Assembly (NCBI GenBank): GCA_964577825.1
Contig: CAZOBJ010000005.1
Coordinates: forward strand, 1-64,000
DNA from: CAZOBJ01 sp964577825
Lineage (GTDB): Bacteria; Planctomycetota; SZUA-567; JAFGNG01
Length of the DNA: 64,000 bases
Reading direction: 5' to 3'
The notes under the pieces were generated by a model. The model did not search any database. It was not told the DNA's origin and worked only from the letters and a program-made list of their open reading frames with translations. The position numbers and the translations under genes are program-made. Below are positions 8,277 through 18,100 of the stretch, in pieces. Numbering within the stretch: the first letter of the stretch is position 1; each line of letters opens with the position of its first letter.

Positions 8277-9296
8277 ATGACGACTGTGGCGTGCAGGCAT
8301 CTGGACGTGGAACGAGCGGATGGGTCCACGTATCCGCTCGCGTACTGGGAGGTAGACGCGGGCACGGAAGGCCCGTGCGTGTTGGTGACGGCGGCGCTCC
8401 ACGGGAGCGAAGTCCAGGGCGCGGAGGTGCTGCGCCGGTTCGTGCCCGAGGCAGAAGAGAATCTGCGCCGCGGACGCGCACTGCTTGTGCCGGTGGCGAA
8501 CCCGTTGGCCGTGCGGGCCAGACAGCCGCACATCGACTTCGAGCTCGGCAAGAGCTACGGCCGCGACCAGGTCAACAACGTGAACTGCACCTGGCCGGGC
8601 AAGGCGGACGGATCCAATGCGCAGCGGCTTTCGCACGCCCTGTACCAAGCGCTTGTCAGCGAGGCCACGCATCTTCTGGACGTGCACTGCTGGACCGAGC
8701 ACTGGGCGACCACGGCCCTGGCGCGTTCGGGGAACGAGGTCAGTCTGCGGCTGGCGGAGTCCGTGGGCGTGCGATTCGGCCGGCACGGAGACTGGAAGCC
8801 GGAGGTCCGCCAGCGGCCGGTGTTCCCCTGTACGCTGAGCTCGGTCTTCCACGATACGGGGCGCGCGGCGCTGGCCATGGAGCTCTCCGGCCAATACGGG
8901 TTCTGGGCGCGGGAGGTGGAGCGCGGGCTGCGAGCGGTGCGCAACTACTTCCGGTTCTTCGAACTGTTGCCCGGGGAGCCGGACGCGGGCGACGAACCGT
9001 TCTTGTGGATCAATGACGCGGAGGAGGTGGAGGTCACTGCGCCGCATGCGGGCCTGTTCGTCGGCGCCGGGCTTCGTCCTTCGGACGCAGTGGAAGAAGG
9101 CGCGTTGCTGGGCCACGTGTTGGACCTGGAGTCCCTGCGCACGGGCGAGGTGCGCGCGCCCGCAGACGGGTTCCTGTATCAGATGGGCTTCGGGCACGAG
9201 GGCACCGACGAGAATCATACAGCCTGGCGCCATCCGTATGTGGACGCGGGCGAGGTGGTGGCCAAGGTGTATCGACGCAAGGAGAAGGGCGCATGA
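8277..9296 (+). CDS. succinylglutamate desuccinylase/aspartoacylase family zinc hydrolase
   Basis: The 339-residue protein has the M14-like zinc site of the AspA/AstE family: HGSE (His42, Glu45), a second histidine in LLDVHCWTEH (His137) and the catalytic-type Glu in ALAMELSGQ (Glu202). A C-terminal beta domain (residues 245-335) contains VTAPHAGLFV and VRAPADGFLYQMG, as in AstE-like proteins of unknown substrate. These enzymes cleave N-acyl amides. The stop overlaps the start of the rhamnosidase gene by 4 bp (ATGA), so the two are translationally coupled. That suggests it trims an acyl or amide decoration in the same glycan pathway; this role is inference. Confidence 0.8.
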   Translation: MTTVACRHLDVERADGSTYPLAYWEVDAGTEGPCVLVTAALHGSEVQGAEVLRRFVPEAEENLRRGRALLVPVANPLAVRARQPHIDFELGKSYGRDQVNNVNCTWPGKADGSNAQRLSHALYQALVSEATHLLDVHCWTEHWATTALARSGNEVSLRLAESVGVRFGRHGDWKPEVRQRPVFPCTLSSVFHDTGRAALAMELSGQYGFWAREVERGLRAVRNYFRFFELLPGEPDAGDEPFLWINDAEEVEVTAPHAGLFVGAGLRPSDAVEEGALLGHVLDLESLRTGEVRAPADGFLYQMGFGHEGTDENHTAWRHPYVDAGEVVAKVYRRKEKGA

Positions 9297-11695
9297 GGCA
9301 CGAACCGCCCCCGGCGTCTCAGTGGTTCGGGTCGGCGCAGTGGATCTGGTGCGGCGTTCCCTGTCTGGACCTCGTGAACGCGTACATGCAGGCGCGCCGC
9401 GTATTCACACTCGAGCGCGCACCACGTCGCGCGGAAGTGCGCGTGACCGCCGATGCCGGGTACCGGCTGTACGTGAACGGCGCGTATGTGACGCGCGGGC
9501 CGGCACGCGGGTTTCAGCGGTCCTGGCCGTTCGATCGCGTGGACGTTGCGCCTTACCTGCGACATGGGCGGAATGTAGTTGCCGCGCTTGTCCATACGCC
9601 CGGTGTGGACACGTACTCCTATGCACACGAGGGCAGGGCAGGGCTGTTGCTCGCGGGCCGAGCGGGGCCGATGGAGCTGGCTACCGGGCCTGCGTGGCGC
9701 GTGCGCGTCTCGCCGGGGCACAGGCAGGATTGCGCGCGGATCTGTGCGCAGCTGGGGTTCCAGGAGCAATTCGACAGCCGCCTCGACGACGGACAATGGC
9801 GCGCCGCAGGAGGAGACGAGAGCGGCTGGCGTGACCCGGTCTGCTATCGCCTCGGACGTCCGCCATGGAGCGGATTCGAGGAGCGCGGCATTCCGCTGCT
9901 GCGCGAAGCGGTGCGCGCGCCGAGCCGTTGTATCCTCTCGTGCACGGGGCGGTCGTCGCGCGAGTGGCGCGACGCTCGATGCGTGGCCGCCGTGTACGCG
10001 CAAGAGTCTCGTGCATGGGACCGTCCTCTGCAAGGCTGGCGCAGGCGAGGCGCGTGGCTCACGACTGAGTTGCCCCCGGCCGGAGCTGGGCGCTTCTCGA
10101 GCCACTGCCTGGACTTCGGCGAGGAGGTGACCGGCACGATCCGCCTCGAAGCCCAGGGTGCAGAGGGCGGCGAAGCGCTGGACTGCATCGGCGTGGAATG
10201 GCTGGATGAGGGGCGTCCCGCGGTGCGTTCGCCTGTGCGAGGCGAAAGGGGGCTGGCTATTGCCGGGCGCGTGGTGCTGGGAGCGGGGCGCACCGCGCAC
10301 GAGTTCTTCAGTCCATGGGGCCTGCGGTACCTGGTGTTGACCGCGCGCGGCCTGCGCGGGCCGGTACGCGTGCGCGTGGGCGTGCGCACCACCGGGTATC
10401 CGCTCCGCGGAGAAGAGAACTTCCGCACTTCGGACAAGCGGCTTCAGGCGATCTGGCGCATGGCCTACCGGAGCCTGCAATGCTGCATGCTCGACGCCTA
10501 TGTGGACTGTCCGTCCCGGGAGCAGGGCCAATGGTATGCGGACGCGCATATCATGGCCACGGCGGCGTTCCACCTGTCGGGCGACACGGCCCTGTTCGCA
10601 CGCTGCCTGCGCCAGGTGGGTGCGCAACGAAGCGCGGATGGGCTGCCGTACGCGGTGGTGCCCAGCCGCGCGCACAACTGCGTGCTTCCAGACTTCAGCT
10701 TGCTGTGGATCCTGGGGCTGCGCGACCATTGGTGGCGCACCGGGGACTTGAGCGTGTTTCGGTCTATGGCGGATGCGGTCCGGGAGGCGCTCGCTTACTT
10801 CAAAGACCAGGCGGGGGACCAATACCTACTGCCGCACGACCCTCGCCACTGGCTGTACCTGGACGTGGCCGGCTCGTGGACCGAGGGGTATGTGGCCCAT
10901 TTCTCGCTTCTCTACCTGGCCGCCTTGCGAGCGGCCCAGCAGCTCTTTCACGAGGCCGGGGACGAGTCGGCCGCCGAAGAGGTGCACCACCAGGTTCTGC
11001 GCGTGACGGTCGCCGCGCGGAGGGCATTTCTGGATGCATCCACCGGTCGAGTCGGAAGGCGGCTCTTGCCCGACGGGTCGGTGGAATGGACCGATGACGC
11101 GCGGGCCTATGCCTGGGCGGTGCTGTCCGGACTCAAGCCCGGGCTCGACGGCGCCTTTGTCGAGCGGATGCTACCGACGGTGAACAAGCCGCGCCCACGG
11201 ACCGGCGACCCGAATGTGCCGGCCATGCACTTCGTGTTCGAGGCGCTCAAGGCCTACGGCCGCGAGGCAGAGGTGATCGCGTGCATCCGCAACTGGTGGG
11301 GTGACCGGTTCCTGGACGTGGGCCTCACCACGACGGCCGAGGTTTGGGACCTGGCCTCGCACAGGCACTGCAGCCGATGCCACGGCTGGGGCGCGCATCC
11401 GATCGTGCACATGTCGGAGATTCTGGGCGGGGTGCGCCAGGCCGCGCCCGCCTGGCGCCGGGCGCGGTTTCGGCCCCTGTTCGTGGGAGACTCGGCCGAG
11501 GCCCGCGTGGCCACGCCGTTCGGCGCGGTGCGCACTGCCTGGCGTCGGCGCGGGGACAAGGTGCGCCTGTCGGTCAAGGTTCCGCGCGGCATGACCATGG
11601 ACGCCGTGCTCGCCGGCCGTTGCGAAGTCTGGACCGGGCCGTGCGAGCGCCGCCGCACCATGCCCACGGACGAGCCGTCGGGCCTAGCTCCCTGA
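9293..11695 (+). CDS. alpha-L-rhamnosidase-like glycoside hydrolase (GH78 type)
   Basis: The 800-residue protein has the GH78 layout: an N-terminal beta-sandwich (residues 35-110, with VTADAGYRLYVNGAYV, GPARGF and LRHGRNVVAALVH), a second beta domain to about residue 370, an (alpha/alpha)6 barrel (about 375-720) and a short C-terminal beta domain. The family signature normally read as DCPxRExxGWxGDA appears as DCPSREQGQWYADA near residue 404, keeping the acidic Arg-Glu pair. No signal peptide is visible, so it may act in the cytoplasm on imported oligosaccharides or use another export route. It overlaps the previous gene by 4 bp and the convergent GH106-like gene by 12 bp. Confidence 0.75.
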   Translation: MRHEPPPASQWFGSAQWIWCGVPCLDLVNAYMQARRVFTLERAPRRAEVRVTADAGYRLYVNGAYVTRGPARGFQRSWPFDRVDVAPYLRHGRNVVAALVHTPGVDTYSYAHEGRAGLLLAGRAGPMELATGPAWRVRVSPGHRQDCARICAQLGFQEQFDSRLDDGQWRAAGGDESGWRDPVCYRLGRPPWSGFEERGIPLLREAVRAPSRCILSCTGRSSREWRDARCVAAVYAQESRAWDRPLQGWRRRGAWLTTELPPAGAGRFSSHCLDFGEEVTGTIRLEAQGAEGGEALDCIGVEWLDEGRPAVRSPVRGERGLAIAGRVVLGAGRTAHEFFSPWGLRYLVLTARGLRGPVRVRVGVRTTGYPLRGEENFRTSDKRLQAIWRMAYRSLQCCMLDAYVDCPSREQGQWYADAHIMATAAFHLSGDTALFARCLRQVGAQRSADGLPYAVVPSRAHNCVLPDFSLLWILGLRDHWWRTGDLSVFRSMADAVREALAYFKDQAGDQYLLPHDPRHWLYLDVAGSWTEGYVAHFSLLYLAALRAAQQLFHEAGDESAAEEVHHQVLRVTVAARRAFLDASTGRVGRRLLPDGSVEWTDDARAYAWAVLSGLKPGLDGAFVERMLPTVNKPRPRTGDPNVPAMHFVFEALKAYGREAEVIACIRNWWGDRFLDVGLTTTAEVWDLASHRHCSRCHGWGAHPIVHMSEILGGVRQAAPAWRRARFRPLFVGDSAEARVATPFGAVRTAWRRRGDKVRLSVKVPRGMTMDAVLAGRCEVWTGPCERRRTMPTDEPSGLAP

Positions 11696-14600
11696 CTCGG
11701 TCTCGAACCGGCACGGGCCCAAGAGCCCCGCCTGGTACGTGTCCAGGGTCATGCGGTTGTACCGCCGCTTGATCACGTTGCCCCAGGTATTGCGGAACGT
11801 GATCTCGATGCGGTTGCGACCCTTGCGCACGAGGTCGGTCACTTCAACCCGGTACGGCTCCCAGGCGCGCGTGCCGGCGTCGCGGCCGTTGACGCGTATC
11901 TCGGCCACGTCGCGGGCGCGGTCGATCACCAGCCACGTTCGTCCGGGCAGGGCGGGCAACTCCACCTCGTTGCGATAGGTCGCCTCGCCCGCGTAGTGCG
12001 GGTACCCCTGCCGGTGCCACGAGCCCACGCGCAGCTCGTCCGGACGCGGGAGCTCGACCAAGGTGTCGCGCTCCTGGACCTTGAACGGGCCCGCCAGCAC
12101 CATGACCTGGGGTACGTCGCACAGCAGGAATCGGCGGCTGCCTCCGATGACCTCCCTGCGATGGTAGGGCGAGGGCTCCACCCGCATGACGAACCGGTTG
12201 CGGCCCTTGCGCACAAGGTGGCGCACGTTGAAGGCCACGTTCTCCGGGTCCCAGAGCACGGTGCGGCGCGGGCGCTTGGCCTCGCGGCCGTTGACGAACA
12301 GGCGGCAGGCGTTCTCGCCGTCGAAGAAGACCCGCAGGCGCTTGGGGATCGCGTTCAGCGTGACTTCGGCGCTCACCCAGTAGTAGCGCATGAGGTCCGG
12401 GTCCAGCGACAATCGGCCGCGCCCCTTGCGCAGGCGCTCCCAGGGGGCGTCGCCGTCCTTGTGCCAGCCCTTGTCCAGGCCCTTGCCGTCAAGGTCGTAG
12501 GCGACCGACTGATCGAAAAGGTACAGGTTGTCCCCGCCGAGGCGGAAGGTCCATGCGCCGCGCACAGGCAGTTGCCGCCGCGCGTCGGGCTTGCCGATCG
12601 CAGGGGGCAGCTGTGCGGCGGTGCGGCGCGAGGCGCGCTGTGGCTTGCGGATGGCGAAGAGCGCGGACTCCTGGGAGCGCAGATGCAGGGGAATCCGGGC
12701 CTCCGCCTTGCGGCGACCGGTCTGCATGGGGTGCCGGTCCCCGGTGTCCAGGTCCCAGACCTCCCAGTCGCCGGGGAGGTCGGCGTGGAGCACGAGATCG
12801 CTGGGGTCCTGCGCGTGATTGGCCAGGAAGAGCAGCCACCCGTCCTCGCACACGCGCAGCGCGCTCTGCACGAGCTCGGGATGGTCGCCGGACAGGCGCA
12901 CCGGCGCGGGCAGGATGGCCTGCAGCGCACGCTGCAGGCTCCGGCGTCCCTGCTCGCCCTCGGCGGAGCGGATGCGCTTCATGTTCGGGCTGCCCCACAC
13001 GGACGCGGGGATGCGCCGAGTGGGCTTGTCGCTCACGGCGTGGCGCGGCGGGGTGCCCACGAGCACCAGGTGGCCGCCCGCGCGCACGAACGCCTGGAGC
13101 TTGTCCAGCACCTCGACCTCCAGGGCGGTCACCGCGGGGAGGACCACCACGCGATATCGATACTCGCCCACCTCCAGGGCGCCCTGGCGGATGCGCGCTT
13201 TGAGCAGGGGCTCCTCGTACAGGTAGTCGAATTCTCGGTGCAGGTGCGCAAGCTCCGTGCTCGCCTCGATGAGCGTGCGCTGCATGGCATAGTGGTCGCG
13301 CACGGTCTTGGGCGCCGTCGATTCTCGTTCGCCGGAAATGGAACGGCCCACGTCCTTGCTCATGTTGCTGTGGGTGGCCGTGGTTGGGTATAGGAGCGCG
13401 ATCTCGGCCGCGGAGCGGCCGCACGTGGCGATGTGCGAGAGCCGCGCCACGTACGCGGCGAACCGGGAATAGTCCTCCATCCAGGGCGCGGACCAGCTGC
13501 GGCCGGCCATGAGACGCATGCCCTTCACGGAGTAGGGGAACCCGTTGTCGTTGATGAAGTTCACCCCATTGGCGCACAGCCAGTCGGTCATCTTCTTGAG
13601 GTCCTGGAGCGTGACGCCGTAGGGCGGGATGCCGAAGGCCTCGCACAGCACGCGCTTCGCGCCGGTGGCATGGGCCGTGCTCACGAGCTGCTTGGCCGTG
13701 ACCAGGCGTGCGACGTGGCGTTCGGCCAGGTGCGGCGGATCGGTAGGCGCCGGATCGTAGGGAATCTCGGTGCGCAGGATGTCGATGCCCGGCATGTGCA
13801 TCCACTTGCCGGCCTCGTACGCGTCGCCGTTCACGTTCGCGCACGGGGCGAGCAGCTCCTCGCCCAGGTAGTGGCCGGTGTAGACCATGCCGCGCGCCGC
13901 GCACCATTCGCTGTACTGGCGGTTGTAATGCCGGCTGAACAGCTCGGTGAGCAGCCGGCGGTAGTCGCGGCGCACGCGGCGGAAGTCGCCGGTGTCGATG
14001 GCAAGCTCGGCCAGATGCTCGGACAGATCGTAGCCGTAACGCGTCTGGAACTGCTCGTACAGTCCCTCGGTGTAGGGCAGATCCATGCCGCCCCCGGTGC
14101 GTACGCCGTAGGTGATGCCCGGCTCGTCCGTGAACACGCCGGGGATGACCGAGCCGAAGTACTTCTCCACATGACGCTCGTACCCGTCGAAGGTCCGATG
14201 GAGGAAGGCCCGCACGGCATCCGGGTTGAGGACGTCCAGGTGCCCGCCTTGGTGGATCGCCCACTTCGCGCCGAAGCTGGACGCCTGGGTGCCCTTGCCA
14301 TGCAAGCGCACGAACAGGTGCAGGCGCACTCTTTGGCGCATGGGATTCTTCCACCGGAACAGGATGTCGCCCTTCTCGTGATCGAGCGTGTAGTCGCCGA
14401 CCTCTCGCACGCCGCCGCGGTCCTCGGCATACACTTGCACGATGCCGTCCGCTGGCAGGCTGTCCTCCGAGGCGGTCGCATAGATGTCGTTGCTGGGGGT
14501 GAGGTGCAGCGTAGTTCGCCCGCCGGCGCGGACCTCGCGCGTATGGCACACAAGGGCGACGCGCCGGTATTCGGGATGATCGCGCAGCACCTTGCCCGCG

Positions 14601-14926
14601 CACGTGCCGCTGGGGCAGTGGTATTCGTCGTAGATCCACACGCGCAGCCCCAGCCGGGCGCAACGCTCGGTCACGAATCGGAAGAAGTCGTACCACGGCT
14701 CCTCGGCGTAGGAGATGTCGAGACCGTAGAGCGCGAAGGGAATGAGGTCGCGCACCCCGATGCGCTTGAACGACTCGAGCTGGCGCACCACTTCGGCGGG
14801 GTCGGTGGGGTCGCCGTTCCAGAACCAAAAGGGCGCGGGACGGTAGTCGTCCGGCACCTTCGCGAACGTCCTGGCAATCGCGTCCATGCGGTACAGGTTT
14901 GCCGGCCGGGTTGTTCGACGGGCCAT
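11684..14926 (-). CDS. GH106-like alpha-L-rhamnosidase/glycosyl hydrolase
   Basis: The 1080-residue protein starts at the ATG at 14926, preceded by GAGGAG; the frame runs upstream but without protein character. Near the N-terminus is PFWFWNGDPTD (residues 32-42), the aromatic entry typical of GH106-type enzymes, then a TIM-barrel half (FKRIGVRDLIPFALYGLD, VWIYDEYHCPSG, PGVFTDEPG). Middle parts include HATGAKRVLCEAFG and a Rossmann-like insert (YRYRVVVLPAVTALEVEVLDKL). The C-terminus has galactose-binding-like beta domains with RLFVNGREA and VAEIRVNGRDAG. Together with the convergent GH78-type enzyme it points to rhamnose-containing substrates. No signal peptide is seen. Confidence 0.7.
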   Translation of the reverse strand: MARRTTRPANLYRMDAIARTFAKVPDDYRPAPFWFWNGDPTDPAEVVRQLESFKRIGVRDLIPFALYGLDISYAEEPWYDFFRFVTERCARLGLRVWIYDEYHCPSGTCAGKVLRDHPEYRRVALVCHTREVRAGGRTTLHLTPSNDIYATASEDSLPADGIVQVYAEDRGGVREVGDYTLDHEKGDILFRWKNPMRQRVRLHLFVRLHGKGTQASSFGAKWAIHQGGHLDVLNPDAVRAFLHRTFDGYERHVEKYFGSVIPGVFTDEPGITYGVRTGGGMDLPYTEGLYEQFQTRYGYDLSEHLAELAIDTGDFRRVRRDYRRLLTELFSRHYNRQYSEWCAARGMVYTGHYLGEELLAPCANVNGDAYEAGKWMHMPGIDILRTEIPYDPAPTDPPHLAERHVARLVTAKQLVSTAHATGAKRVLCEAFGIPPYGVTLQDLKKMTDWLCANGVNFINDNGFPYSVKGMRLMAGRSWSAPWMEDYSRFAAYVARLSHIATCGRSAAEIALLYPTTATHSNMSKDVGRSISGERESTAPKTVRDHYAMQRTLIEASTELAHLHREFDYLYEEPLLKARIRQGALEVGEYRYRVVVLPAVTALEVEVLDKLQAFVRAGGHLVLVGTPPRHAVSDKPTRRIPASVWGSPNMKRIRSAEGEQGRRSLQRALQAILPAPVRLSGDHPELVQSALRVCEDGWLLFLANHAQDPSDLVLHADLPGDWEVWDLDTGDRHPMQTGRRKAEARIPLHLRSQESALFAIRKPQRASRRTAAQLPPAIGKPDARRQLPVRGAWTFRLGGDNLYLFDQSVAYDLDGKGLDKGWHKDGDAPWERLRKGRGRLSLDPDLMRYYWVSAEVTLNAIPKRLRVFFDGENACRLFVNGREAKRPRRTVLWDPENVAFNVRHLVRKGRNRFVMRVEPSPYHRREVIGGSRRFLLCDVPQVMVLAGPFKVQERDTLVELPRPDELRVGSWHRQGYPHYAGEATYRNEVELPALPGRTWLVIDRARDVAEIRVNGRDAGTRAWEPYRVEVTDLVRKGRNRIEITFRNTWGNVIKRRYNRMTLDTYQAGLLGPCRFETESGS

Positions 14927-15021
14927 GCCACTCTCCTCGAAGAGACTGCGCCGCGCCCCGTGCAATCGCACGACGATGGCGCTGCACTCGGTTCGGTATT
15001 GGTATGGCAATCGCGCCCGAC

Positions 15022-15027
15022 CGTCAA
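15022..15027 (-). promoter_or_regulatory. possible -35 element for the GH106-like gene
   Basis: A TTGACG on the minus strand lies 96 bp before the GH106-like start, in the short spacer shared with the divergent giant secreted protein. No convincing -10 is found at the right distance, so this is tentative. Confidence 0.25.
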
Positions 15028-15053
15028 GCGCAACGTTTGCCTCTGTGTTCGCC

Positions 15054-15081
15054 TTGTGCATGGCGCACGCGCGGGCATAAT
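15054..15081 (+). promoter_or_regulatory. promoter of the first giant secreted glycosidase-like gene
   Basis: TTGTGC (15054-15059), a 16-bp spacer and CATAAT (15076-15081), followed by a strong AGGAGG ribosome site at 15125-15130. Confidence 0.5.
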
Positions 15082-15137
15082 GGTGGGCGCACTTGCGGAA
15101 TCGGCAGGAATAGACCAGACACGCAGGAGGACGCGTG

Positions 15138-18100
15138 GTGAATGGCATCAAGAAGAGACAGGTCTGGGCCGTGGTGGCGTGCCTGGTGCTCTGGCTCGGG
15201 AGCGTGCTGGCCGGGGCGGGGGAGGACGAGTGGATCCCCTCTGCGGATAAGCTGTACCCCGGCAAGCGCCTGCATGCGCCCGAGGTCGTGGAGCAGGACT
15301 ATGCCACCGAGGTGCTGGGCCGCGCGTGGGACTTCGATCAGGCGAACGACGAGAGCGCGATCGCGTACCGCAGCCCGACCGCGCAGAGCCTGTCGGTCCA
15401 GGACGGCGCGGTCCGATTCACCGCGGGCGCGGGCAAGGTGCGCCTGGCCCTGGGCCACTACCGCGAGGCGGGCGTGGGCGCGGGCATGGTGAACCTATGG
15501 GGCCACGGGCGCCTGCTGGTCCGGGTCCGCCAGTCCGGGCCGGGCGCCACGCGGGTCTCTGCGCGGTTTCTGCGCGCGAACGGGACCGAGACCGTGCCCC
15601 TGTCGCTGACCTGGCGGGGAGACCAGGACCATCAGGAGGTTGAGGGCACGGACTGGCACACCCTCGAGTGGTTCGTGCAAGAACGAGTGCGCATGTCCTC
15701 GGACCAACTGATGCGCGAGGCCGTGGTGCTGGACTTCGAAACCGCGGCCGGCAATCGGATCGCTGTGGACTTCGTGAAGCTCGTCCGGTACGTGCACGAG
15801 GGGTGGTTCCGCAAGACCTTCGAGCTGCCGGATTCGCAGGCGGTGTGGCGCGCGATCGTCAACGTGGGCCAAGGCGCAAAGACGCTGCATGTGAACGGAC
15901 AAGAGATTCCGCTGCCGGCCACGCGGGGCGCCAGCCAGTACTACAGCAAGCCGGTGGACATTCGTGCGTACTTGCGCGCGGGCGAGAATGTGGTGGGCCT
16001 GTACGGCAAGCGCGTGGAGGCCTTCGAGACCAGGAACTATGATCCCTTCATCTACTGCGATGGGCGCGTGTGGCTGGCGTCGGGCGTGGCGATTGCGCTG
16101 AACACCGACGCCTCGTGGAAGGCCAGCGCGCGAGCGGCGCCCGGATGGGATGAGCCCGGATTCGACGACAGCGACTGGCAGCCTGCCCAGGCCGCGGGTC
16201 GTCCCTCCTACCTGTCCGGCCGCTTGAATGCGTATACGGGCCCGGTGGTGGTGGAGCACCCGGACGCCCGTGACCTCGTGTTCCAGGACAGCGCGCCGGT
16301 GAACATCCGGGTGCGCCTACCGCAGGGGTTCGGTGCGCGCGCCGGGACGTTGTCCTGGGCCGTGCACGAGGTCATGGACAAGGAGGGTACGCTCGCCCAA
16401 CGCGAGGCCGGCGAGGTGGCCGACTTCGAACGAGATGACGACGCCATCGTGTACACGGTGTCTGCCGGTCGGCTGGCCCGGGGCGTGTACACGATACGCG
16501 CGGCGTGGCGGTCCCGGGACGGGCGGACGTGGCGGCGCTATCCGGAGCCGTTCCTGGTTGTGGGCCCCATCCCTATGCAGGAGGTGGCGGGCGAGAGCTA
16601 TACCGAAGGCCTGACGACCGAACTGGAGGACCGAATCGACTTCACCGATCCCGACGATCCGCATCCCTGGGTGGAAAGCGCGATCTCGGACAGCCGGTTC
16701 GCCGCCGATCCGGTGACCGAGCCCCGCATCGTGCACAGCGACGGCATGGTCTACCGAGAGACCGGCGCGCGCCGCGGGGACATGTACAGCTACAAGTTTC
16801 GATTCCAGCACCCTGGTTCTTTCTACCTCATGGAGCTCGATTACCCGGACAACGCCACGCGCGGGATCGCGGTGTGCATCCAGCGGCCGGCCGAAGACAT
16901 CTACTCCGGGTCCGTATCCGCGCCAGCGGTGTGGACGGGCGAGCGATTTCCCGTCTCCCATGAGATGCGCACGCTGCGCTGGATTCAGACCGGGCTCGAC
17001 GAACAGATGACCGTGGACGTGGTCGCGCAGATGGACGGCGCCCGGGCCGCGGCCAAGGAGCTGCGCATCCTGCGCATCGAGGGGAGCCTACCCGCCCTGC
17101 GCACGCGCCCTTCCGGCGAGCGATGGATCGGCCTGATGGCCGAGCGCGGAGGCCTGTTCGGCCGCAACTTCGGCGGGTGGTACTTTCCCAATGGAGACCG
17201 GGAACGCCCCGTACGGTGGCCCATCGGCAATCTGAAGCACATGTTCGACGCGTGCGAGCGGTACGTGCAGTATCTGCGCTTCACCGGGCAGAACTATCAC
17301 ATGCTCGCGAAGATGCAGTATGACGAGTTCAACACGCCCGTGCATCCCAGGCCCGACGTCCCCCAGGCGCGCGTGAATCAAGACATCCGCAGCGTGTTCA
17401 TGCGCGTCGCGGAGGCGAACGACATCCGTGTGCTCTCGTCCTTCACGGTCAGCAAGTTCGAGGCCCTGGCGGCTGCGCATTCCGCGCCGTCGCCCGCCGA
17501 GCTCGCCGAAGGGGCGGACACCATCTACTTCGTGAACCGCGAGGGACAGGCACTGCCCGGTTTCGGCAGGATCAACTGGCTGCATCCGGCCGTGCGCGAG
17601 GCGCTGTTCGCCTTCCTGGAGCCCGTGCTGGCCGAGTACGCGGCGTATCCGAACTGGGACGGGCTCAACTTCATGGCCTACCCCGGGTTCAGCATCCCGA
17701 CGTGGCCCACGCCGGACCCGCTACAGATGCGCGAGCTCCCGTGTGGATACGGGGACCTGACTGTGGATCTCTTTGAGCAAGAGACCGGAATTGACGTGCC
17801 CGTGGACGACGAGGACCCGCAGCGATTCGCCAAGCGGCACGCGTTCCTCACGGAGCCGGACATGCGCGGGGAATGGACCGACTGGCGCAACCGCAAGATC
17901 GCGGAGTTCCTCGCGGAGGTGCGGGACCTCGTGCGCGAGTATCGGCAGGACGCCAAGGTCACGCAGCTCAACTACGTCGATATGGGCCATCTGGAAGACT
18001 ACGTGCGAGCGGACCTCCCCTTCGGCCAGTGGCTGCGCGAGACCACGATCGATCCTTCGCTATTGCGCGGTCGAGAGGGTCTGAGCGTGGGCCGGTTCGT

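Noticed and set aside
13433..15250. Plus-strand frame opposite the GH106-like gene
   Set aside because: Arginine-, alanine- and histidine-rich shadow without domains; the GH106-like frame has recognisable motifs.
14927..15265. N-terminal extension of the GH106-like protein
   Set aside because: The 113 extra codons read through the divergent promoter region and the start of the next gene; a GAGGAG site precedes the ATG at 14926.
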